This document shows positions 55,251 through 64,000 of a DNA stretch of 64,000 nt, piece after piece. Under the pieces are notes generated by a model. That model made no database searches and had not been told where the DNA came from. It worked only from the letters and a program-made list of their open reading frames with translations. Position 1 is the first letter of the stretch. Every line of letters starts with the position of its first letter. Source of the DNA: Cheiracanthium punctorium (lineage: Eukaryota > Arthropoda > Arachnida > Araneae > Cheiracanthiidae); the NCBI GenBank assembly GCA_038373885.1, contig JAWZYV010012275.1, forward strand, positions 186,001 through 250,000, in the 5' to 3' direction. The position numbers and the translations under genes are program-made.

Positions 55251-56328
55251 GTTTCTCGCCAAGCTTGGTTCAGTTTTGGGAGCTTATTTTTTGGTGCCAA
55301 ACTTGGCGATAAATCATCAAATTTGCAAACCTTGGTGACTTTGTACATTTTATTTTCTGCGCCGCCCCCCCCCCATGCTATCTGGCAACCTTAGTACAAA
55401 ATGCAACGGAAACGTGTCGAAGCAAAATCGTCTACAAAAATATTTCCGCAAAAATTGGACTTTGAAAATATGTCGACAGAAAAAGCCCAAAGTGAACGAA
55501 ATAGTATCCTAGAGGTAAAAAACGTCAAGGAAAAAAAAGAGATCGTGTTGCAGAATAATCGAGAACTTCCATTCTTCCAATGTCATCTAATCTGAGAATG
55601 CTTGCATAAATGTCAAAAACATCAGTGATCAAAAAAAAAAAAAAGCTTGATGAAAATATAAATAAAACTGTCGAAAACGCGTTTTAAGAGAGTTGCCAAT
55701 TTCTCCGGAAGATAACTAACCACATTTTTTGAACACTAATCTTTAGGTTGAATTATGGGAAAAGTTTCGAGCCAGTTGTATAGTTGTTTAATGTTTCAAA
55801 GAAAAATTTATCAAAATCACAGTATGGAAAAAGTGGTTGGTATTCCGGAGTAGTTGACACCCTCAGGAAGTAAAATGCTAATGAAATTCAGTCTGTTACA
55901 CTTTGTATGTGTTAGCACACCCACTGCTCCGGTGGTGCCAATTTTTAAAGAAAATTTTTTAACACTGGTCTGCGTTATTTGCTTGTTGAATTTTTAAAAT
56001 GGTGCCTTTAGGGAAAGCTATGCACTTTTCATATCTCTTATCGTATTCTTCATCAACGAAAGCTGCAAGGGATTGTTTAATCTTTTCGAGACAAAAATAT
56101 GTACAGTTTCTTCATCTCGCAAAGATAAATTAGTAAATAATTCATCGCTTAATTTTAATGTAATACTGCACCTCGGTCTGACGATTTAACGGAAATTTGA
56201 TGGGCCGTCCCTTTTCCTTGTTATTCAAGAAACTGGGCAGTAAGCGAATAAATAAAAGTAACTAATAAAATAGAGCGATAAAATCAACCAATTTACTTGA
56301 GCAAAAATTATATATGTCATAGCTGAAA

Positions 56329-56553
56329 CAATTCCGGGATATAATTAACCACTTTTTGTAAACAGTTTTTCTTCTATTTAAAAAATAAGTTAATTAATTA
56401 AAATAGAATATAACAGAGTAGTATTGAATTGAATAATTTAATAAAGCAACTGCTATAACTTTTCGAAGTAGACAGTTATGTTGGACTCATCGCTATTTTT
56501 GATATAAAAATTACTATTTGCAAAAAGTGGTGGTCAAAATTATTTCAGCTATG
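56329..56553. mobile_element. M2 MITE copy 3
   Basis: ATAGCTGAAACAATTCCGGG on the left; TTGCAAAAAGTGGTGGTCAA and TTTCAGCTATG on the right. Longer and more diverged interior than the 52-kb copies. Confidence 0.65.
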
Positions 56554-56659
56554 ATATATATACAGAGTGGTCACAAAAAAAGCTTCCCCTATATATGGAC
56601 CTATATTCGCCATTTCCTTTAGCCAATCGATATGAGATTTCAGATGCTGTTATTCAGAG

Positions 56660-56799
56660 CAGGGGCGTAGCCAGGGGGGGGGATATCGGGATATATCCCC
56701 CCCCGAAATTTTTGGATTAGTTATAAAATTCCGTCTATTTATACACATATAAGTTCATATCCCCCCCCCCCCCGAAAAATTTTCCTGGCTACGCGCCTG
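56660..56799. mobile_element. 140-bp hAT-type MITE
   Basis: The ends CAGGGGCGTAGCCAGG and the inverse of CAGGCGCGTAGCCAGG are flanked by a perfect 8-bp duplication ATTCAGAG (56652-56659 and 56800-56807). The interior has runs of G and C near the ends. Confidence 0.9.
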
Positions 56800-57794
56800 A
56801 TTCAGAGGTATACGCTCGAGATTGAAATTGTTTAAAACAGCAGAGCTCTCATGGTTACGGTTGAGAGTGAAAATTTTCAAAAATTTTCAATAGCATCACC
56901 CACTTTTTTCCCCACGAAAATGTATTAGCGCCTTGAAAAACCGCGTATGTTGTTGGAACAATACACTTTTGACGAAAATTGGCGGTAAAAATCATTTGCA
57001 AAAAATAGCATTTGAACGAAACAATGACAGCCCAAGAGATGAGAGGCAAATTGTTTTTATTCGAATTAAAAGTTGTCAAGTGCCCTACTGTTATTTTAGT
57101 GTTTCTACTGTCTATTCGAGTTCAGTAATGCGAATTCTGTCAATGTACTTTCTCTGTGTTGACTTTGGTTGTTTAGAATGCTCTTCTTAGCAGTGTATCT
57201 GTTACACAGTAAACAGTCAAAATTTGTTTAAAGCAATAGAGCTCTCACGGTTATGATTACAGTGAAAATTTTTGAAATTTTTCAGTTTCAACATCCGCAT
57301 TTTTTCTGCAACTGTGTTGATATATTTTATGATACAGTTAGCTTAAATTAGTACTTAAGGCATCATATAAAAAAAATGTAAACATTGGCTGTTTACTGTG
57401 TAGCAGTTACATTTTTAACCTAAATTAGCACTTAAAGCACCGTATTGATAGTATGATGCACTTTTTGAAGCTCACAAATCCATGCGTGTTGAGTTTTAAA
57501 TATGATGCGCACAGGTAAAAGGTCAAATTTACCTATCAAATATTTCTTACAAACTTTAAAATTAAAACATGTTTTATGATACCAGCGTGTTTTAATTAAT
57601 ATGCATCGAAGAGCCTTTACATTAAGACCACCCACACATTTTTCAATGAGCTCGTCTGGATGACATAGAGAGCACGTAATTAAGTGGGAACGGTATTTAA
57701 CTGTTGGAGGAGAGGGTAAGGAATCATTGTAGAGTTTACGTTTGTGAGTGATGGGAAAGGCTGTTGATCTAAGCGAATTGGATATACGGCAGAA

Positions 57795-58453
57795 TGTAAT
57801 GGCCCGAAGACTCTGAAAGAGTATCTCCGAAACTGCACGACTGGCCGGTTGTTCACGATCTGCCGTTGTTAGTATTTATAAAAAGTGGATTAATGACGGT
57901 GAAATCAGCGGTAGACGCCAAGATGTTGAACGTGCACGCATCATCAAAGAAAGAGAACTCCGGAGATTGTCCCCCCTATTACAGCAAAATCGGCAGCAGA
58001 CAGTGGCTCAGCTGACAGCCCAACACAATGCAGGTCCAAGTACAAGTGTTTCGGAACACACACTTTAGCGGATACTGCTGGATATGGGACTGCGCAGCAG
58101 ATGTCCCACTGTTTACCAAGCGTCATTGTCAACGACGCTTACAATGTGCACGGGAATATCGAGACTGGACCACGGATATGCAGAAGAGAGTTTGCCTGGT
58201 AGGATGAATCCCGGTTTCTCCTTAATCACATCGATGGTTGGTGTCAGGGTACGCCGTCTTCAAGGAGAACAGCTGCTCCCCTCTTCACGGCAGCTCAGAG
58301 CTCAAACAACACCATGTTCCAATACGCGAAACTTAAATGGCCGCTGTTTATTTGGTACAAACTGTCTCCGGCATCTACCAAGAACTTGTAGCATCCATGC
58401 CTAGACAAGTAGCACCTGTTTTAAAGGCCAAAGGAGGCGCAACACGTTATTGA
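57795..58453 (+). pseudogene. Tc1-like transposase pseudogene with internal deletion (copy D)
   Basis: Recognisable blocks in changing frames: VYKKWINDGEISGRRQD, RLSPLLQQNRQQTVAQLTAQ, GPSTSVSEHTL, LLDMGLRSRCPT and RVRRLQGEQLLPSS (just past the first catalytic region), then a jump to the C-terminal YQELVASMPRQVAPVLKAKG and ATRY with TGA at 58451-58453. The part with the second and third catalytic residues is deleted. Frameshifts near 58115 and 58200. It is from a different Tc1 clade than copies A-C. Confidence 0.82.
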
Positions 58454-58566
58454 GTGGGTGGGCGTAATGTAATGGCTTTTCGGTGTAAAACGTAGGTGCA
58501 TTACAGTGAACACGTGAATTAAGTGAACTTAATTTTATATCCAGTCGCTTGGTGGGCTAACGTGGC

Positions 58567-58945
58567 TGGCGAGAAAAATAGTCTGCGGTGCTGACATTTC
58601 GGTCAAACCCATTTGCTCTGGAAGAGCCGTAGGACCTAGGGCGTGTGGCCATCTAAGTCCGAGATAGATACAGGAAGATGGCCGCGCCCCTAGATCACAT
58701 GACTCTTCGAGGGCAAAAGAGCAAATGTCAGCATCGTAGCCTGTCTTTTTCGTCAGACACGAAGATGAATAACCTGTGGCTAACGAGAAAAACAGGCTGC
58801 TGTGCTGACATTCGGTCACACCTCTTTTGCATTCGAAGAGTCATGGGACTTAGGAGGTGTGGCCATCTTGGTCCTGGATAGCCACAGTAAGATGGCCACA
58901 CCCTCTAGGTCGCATGACTCTTCGAGGGCAAAAGGGGTGCTCTCT
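58567..58945. repeat. Two tandem units, each an inverted repeat
   Basis: Unit of about 206 bp: GTGTGGCCATCT and AGATGGCC.C.CCC pair across about 25 nt, and GGAAGAGYC.TRGGACYTAGG pairs with the CATGACTCTTCGAGGGCAAA side. The second unit begins near 58773. Confidence 0.7.
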
Positions 58946-58949
58946 TAAT

Positions 58950-59220
58950 AATCAAGAGTGAAAAACCAGTGCTGAGGAGTGATATATCACCCTACCTTCG
59001 TGACAGAAATCAGCCAACCTCCATAGAGTGAGAAATCACTATTCTGAAGAGTGACATTTCTGACTCTGGACTAGGAGTGAGAATTCAAAAACCCACTCCG
59101 GGAAAGAGTGCCTCACTCTAAGGAAAGGGTGACAGCACGCCATCCCTTAAAGAGTGGAGCGCTCTGATCAAGAGTGAGCTATGACCCTTTTTAAGAGTGA
59201 CTGCCACTTTTTATAGGGTG
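58950..59220. repeat. Cluster of AGAGTGA-like words
   Basis: About eleven AGAGTGA/GGAGTGA/AGGGTGA words occur every 20-50 bp in one orientation, some next to their complement (TCACTC at 59112). Confidence 0.6.
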
Positions 59221-59559
59221 ATTATTCGAGACCGTATCCAGGGGTCCGGACCCTCCCCCCTCCCAAAAAAATTGATTTTTGTTAATAAAATAATAATAAT
59301 GACGTCTTTTTGTGAAAAATTCTGCCTTTTCCACGGTTTGGACCCTGCCTGAAATTTTTGTCTGGGTACGGCCCTGGATTTATTCCTTGCATATGCCTTG
59401 CTTCTGGCTATCACTATTTTGGGGAAATTAAAATAATTCCTTATAAATATATATATATATATATATGAATGTATCTGGTAACAGCATTGATTATTATTAT
59501 TTTTTAAATATTTGGCAAACATTAAAAGATATTTTCTATATAGCATCAATATTTATCCA

Positions 59560-60600
59560 ATCTTGTGAATTCATTGAAAATAAAATCCAATATTATAAAT
59601 TTAATATTTTGCCCATTTGAAGTCAAATTTTAATACTATTGAATATTAAAGTATTTGAAATTTATCAATAATATTGAGTGTATATTAGAAATATTTCCAA
59701 TATTATTAAGTACTAATTACTTTTAATTATTAAAATTTACATATATGTGAATACTTTGAGAGTAAAGACCACTTCCAGTATTGGTAAAAACTAGAGTTTA
59801 GCCCTGATATATGCTCAAAATGTTATTATTATTTGTAAAATTTTAATTAACATATGAAGTGTGTATTGATATATTAATTATATATTGAGAATATTTCTGA
59901 AGCAGTCTCACTACCAATGAACTTTTAAATATTAACTCAATATTGTGAAAACATTGATATCAAAAACCAATAATATTACAAAGTAGTAAGTGAACACATT
60001 GAGAATAAACAGTTTCCAATATTGGTAAATAAAATTCCAATATTGGTAAAAATTAGCATTTAGGTCTGATAAATTCTCAAAATAACATTATACTTTCAGT
60101 ATGACTATACTAATACCTTTTCCACTGAATTTAACATACAAAAAAATATATTCTTAATATAGGGTTGTATTGGAAATATTTTTGAAGTAGTCCTCAATTG
60201 ATAAATTTTTTAATGTTAACTCAATATTGTTAAAAAAAAATTGAAAACAAAGATCAACTGTAACTTCGTCAAATGTATCAAATGTAACTTCGTACAAAGT
60301 AGCAAAGTTAATATTTGCCTCAGATATATTTAAAATGCATTTATAGTATTTGATATACATTGGAAATATATTCAATATGGATAAGTAATTACTTTAACAT
60401 AACTTTATACCATTTTTAATTTTTTTGGTTAATATTTACTCAATATTACACTGGGAATAAAGCTAGTATTGGTAAAAAGTAGAAAGTTGATATTTAACCT
60501 TTATATTGTAAAAATTATAAAACTTTGCTGCTATTGAATTTAAATTAAATATATTTAAAATGTATCTGCAATATCGAGCGCCTTAAAAATATTCTTCATA
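59560..60600. repeat. Degenerate AATATTG-rich repeat tract
   Basis: Words such as CCAATATTGGTAAA, GAAATATTTCC and AACTCAATATTGTGA recur at loose about 200-bp intervals. AT-rich, no coding sequence. Confidence 0.5.
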
Positions 60601-63600
60601 TCGTACAAGTAAATATTTTTGCCGCCTTTACCTCCCCCCCCCCCAAGTTTGTCCATAGGCAATCGTTAATACATCATAGCTGGATATTGGGTATATCTAT
60701 TAGAAGTCCAACATAAAATAGATTTCTCTATTAGAAATTTGAGGTGTGATCTCTCTAATGAGTAAATAACATCTATAATATACAGGTATCTGTATATATG
60801 TAGCATAGTTATAATAATTAAACTTCCAGAAGATCTTAAAGATCCAGAATATCCCAAAAATGGCTATCTATTTCATATTCAAAATATCCAAAGATCAGAA
60901 ATTGATACTTATTTCATATCCAGAACTTCTTAGATATCTATTTCTGGGCTATCTTGGATTATTGTCATGTTCAGAATGATCCATAACAGCTGGAAAATAA
61001 ATTTTACGTAGCTCAATGGTACAAGTAATATCTGACCCCATGCATTTTTAGATTCTTGCTTTCATTCCAGTGAGTGAAATGTGGACTGTTGACACAAAAC
61101 ATACAGTATTTAAAATAACAGCCTATTCTGAAATTAAACAGATTAAGAAGGAGTACAGAGTTTCATTTTAATAATCAGATGATGGCATCACTAAAAGGTA
61201 CCCCCAAGAGTTCCACATGGTTACTAAAACAAACCTCCATAACCTCTAGATCTATTTAGTTACAGAATTCGTTAACAGTTTATGTTTTGTTTGGTTAGTC
61301 AAAACGTAACAGGAATAGAAGTGAAAGTTTCAAAATGCTTGGAGGTGATCTGTATAGCCATTGAGCTATGTAAAATCCATCAGCAGGAGATTTATAAGAA
61401 TTTTCTTTGTCTGCAGTACTATAACTTCATTTGAGGTAATCTGTGATCAAACAAGAATAGAAATAAGAGTTTCGGACATCCACATTACTCAACAGTGTGC
61501 AGAAATATTTGATATGTTCAATGTTACCTTTTCTCCTGCTGAAATAAAAAATCCCTGAAAGCTTATTTTTTACCTATGGTACATTTCAGAACAACTTTCA
61601 CTTACAACAGTATTAACAAAACAATAAAAATAGTTCATGATAAGATATTTATATAAAATCAAAAGAATACTAATAATTTTGATTTTTAAATAGGTTTTAT
61701 TTTAAGCATAATTTATTCAAACTTTCTTTTCAACTTTATTACAATTAACAAGTCTTTTTTTTTAAATTTTAAATAAATAAGAAATGAACAGGATTGAATT
61801 GTTATCGAAAAGAAATTATTTGAAATTAAATTTCAGTCATTTATACGAACAAATACAAGAATTATGAAACACGAAAATAAGTTAAAAGAGCAATAGCTAT
61901 CCTTTAATTGAAAACCAAAAAAAAAAAAAAATTAAATAAATAAACTAATTGTTGGGTAAATCAAAAATATAAATATATCTGCTGATAACCTCTGTTAATG
62001 TACATATCATGTTTGGAAATTTAAGAGAATACCTATTTTTCTATTCTTTCCCCTCCCCCCAGAAAAAGGAATAAAATATTTCTAAAATGGAAACTACTTT
62101 ATATTGATTGATTTCTTTTTTTGTGAAAAGGGGTAAAGAAATATTTTTGTGCAGGCCAATACATAAATAATATAAATCAAAACCAATTATTTCATAATTC
62201 CCCAACAATGCCCATTTTGTTGAATACACCCAACATTTTTGTCTTGTCCAAAAACCATTATTTAAGGTTTAGAGGCATGAGCAAGAATACAGGTTAGAAT
62301 CCTTAAAAAGTTCACCACCCAAGTCAGCCCCCCCAAGAAGACACCCCTCTTGTAGACTTGCCATAACGCAAAGAAATAATTGAAGTTTAGAGCATGAGGG
62401 TGAACCATATTAACCTCCATAGATAATGTCTGGGTGAGGGGGGAGGGTGGTGATTCAAAGAAAAAGATTTTTTTTTTCACCTCTTAAAAAACCAAATTCC
62501 TCTTCTGAACATAATTTATACATCAAAATAAAAGCCATTTCTTAATTTTTTAATATATATACACATTCATTTCTTTATTTATTTTTAAGTGTGATTTTAT
62601 TTATTTCAATTTCACTTTTACAGCAAAATAGCTACAAATTACTTAATCTTTTAAAAACTTCAAATTGAAAAAAAAATTCTTTTAATATAGATTTTATGCA
62701 AGAATTATTATACTATTGAAAACAGATTTAGAACAATAAATGAAAGTAAAGCCAGAAAAACTCATTAGTATGTTAGAACAAAGTTCAATTAATACGAGGG
62801 CCAAAAAAAAAGAAAGAAAAAACAGTTAATAAAAATATATAAGCAAAGTCTTAATAAAAACATGAGTAATGGAACTTCCAAGTCCAGAGTAGTCTTCAGC
62901 CTAGCAAATTTTAGTTTACGATGCGTTCTAAATTAAAAAAAAAAATTTAAACTATTACAGAACTGCAGAAGTAAAAAATAGCCTACGAATTGAAAAAAGT
63001 GGAAGATATCTCTTATTGAGACTCATGCAGGTTTGAATGAATTATAAAAGCAATGGCAGTGAACACACAACAAATTATTACAAATTTGGTTTAATTGTAT
63101 TACATTGTTACATTTATATAAAATACAATCACTGGATTCAATATGAGTACTTCAATACTATTTCACATTCAGGGATTCTTCTAACAGCATCTGGAAGATA
63201 AAAATTATGACTTCAACAAGTAATTACAGAATTAAAAGTTAAAACATAACTGCTATTCTATCCTAATAAAAAAAGGGTACCCTCCCCCCTCCCCATAATT
63301 TGAATAAGACTGAAGAAAGGCTCAAAATCAGAAAGAGTTGGCAGCTAGAATATACTAGAGCATAAACTAGATCTATGTTAAATACATACAAAATAAAATT
63401 AGTTAAAATTAGTTTTGTGTGTACATGGATTAGTGTCAAATTTAAATCTCCAACTAAAGCACAGCTTAACACTTTCAACTAGGTGATGAATTTACAGAGG
63501 AATAAGTCAGCAGATCTTTTCATTTGATTCAGAAAACATTTTGTTTATAGTTTCACTAAAATCGGAGGATAACTTTATAATAAAAAGTCTGCAAATCTAC

Positions 63601-63945
63601 ATACATTTTGGAACACCTTTAGGAGCAGGTTAAATACAATTTTGGAACAGCACAAAAGCATACCGAAAAATGGTAATAATAAATACTTTCTTATTACCAT
63701 TTTTCATATTACCATATTTATGTATGGTAATAATAAATACTTTCAAGTAACATTTACATATACTGTAACCTTCTGAGTAAGAGAGGGAAGGGAAACAGGG
63801 TTCCTACTGTTAAAATTGTACAAATTATGAATAAATGAATAAAATAAAGATGTAGAATTTAAGCTGCCTTTTACATTTTAATTTTGCCACTGAACATAAA
63901 AGCAAATGGAAAAAAAACTGCAATAAAACCTAAATATAGCAGCTC

Positions 63946-63977
<32 letters not shown>

Positions 63978-64000
63978 TTTTTTACCTGCAAAAAATAAAA
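60601..64000. other. AT-rich stretch, no gene or element recognised
   Basis: The composition is more uniform than the rest of the window. Minor features are a small hairpin at 63665-63705 (15-bp arms) whose left half recurs at 63724, and poly-A runs at about 63945-63975. Short ORFs have no protein-like character. Confidence 0.5.

Noticed and set aside
1..64000. CRISPR arrays, bacterial operons, rRNA genes, functional tRNA genes
   Set aside because: The composition and content are eukaryotic. The tandem arrays are satellites or Helitron internal repeats, and the tRNA-like boxes belong to SINEs.

Overview
The window looks like non-coding DNA from an invertebrate animal, most likely an arthropod and plausibly an arachnid. 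It is AT-rich and packed with old and young mobile elements. Only one host gene could be read with confidence. The taxonomic guess is inference: it rests on the mix of Tc1, mariner, hAT, piggyBac-type, Helitron and Penelope-like elements, and on transposase variants that resemble, from memory, those common in spider genomes.

Host gene: three small exons on the minus strand (42574-42699, 12713-12779, 8080-8162) join in frame, with correct GT/AG borders and matching phases, into the first 92 residues of a urease. This is the UreA-like (gamma) domain that opens the single-chain ureases of eukaryotes. Intron 1 is about 29.8 kb and intron 2 about 4.5 kb, and both consist largely of transposons. 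The rest of the gene (the beta-like and catalytic alpha-like parts) would lie off the left edge. Sequence to the right of 42.7 kb is upstream of the gene and holds only transposon remains and a few unrecognised small ORFs.

Layout: 1-8079 (intron 3, partial): tandem and inverted repeats, a mariner deletion derivative, a Tc1 pseudogene. 8163-12712 (intron 2): a mariner derivative, a tRNA-like SINE head, and a 2.1 kb element whose long terminal inverted repeats enclose a 79-bp satellite. 12780-42573 (intron 1): Helitron ends, a pogo-type MITE, hAT MITEs, a palindromic Penelope-like retroelement with two hammerhead ribozymes, three Helitron copies with internal tandem repeats, a nearly intact Tc1, and a piggyBac-type MITE carrying a SINE. 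42700-64000 (upstream flank): a second piggyBac-type MITE inside a Tc1 pseudogene, foldback elements, an endonuclease fragment, a deleted Tc1, short tandem arrays, and about 3.4 kb on the right with no recognised feature.

Many insertions can be ordered because an empty site or a target-site duplication is visible: the Penelope element into the R1 MITE, Helitron 3 into repeat R2, a piggyBac-type MITE into Tc1, a SINE into the same MITE family, a 108-bp MITE into the satellite, and a hAT MITE into repeat R5.

The most notable items are the head-to-head Penelope dimer with outward-facing ribozymes and a single 9-bp target duplication, the transposon-inflated urease gene, the 33-bp palindromic micro-insertion with a 7-bp duplication, and the satellite held inside a TIR element.
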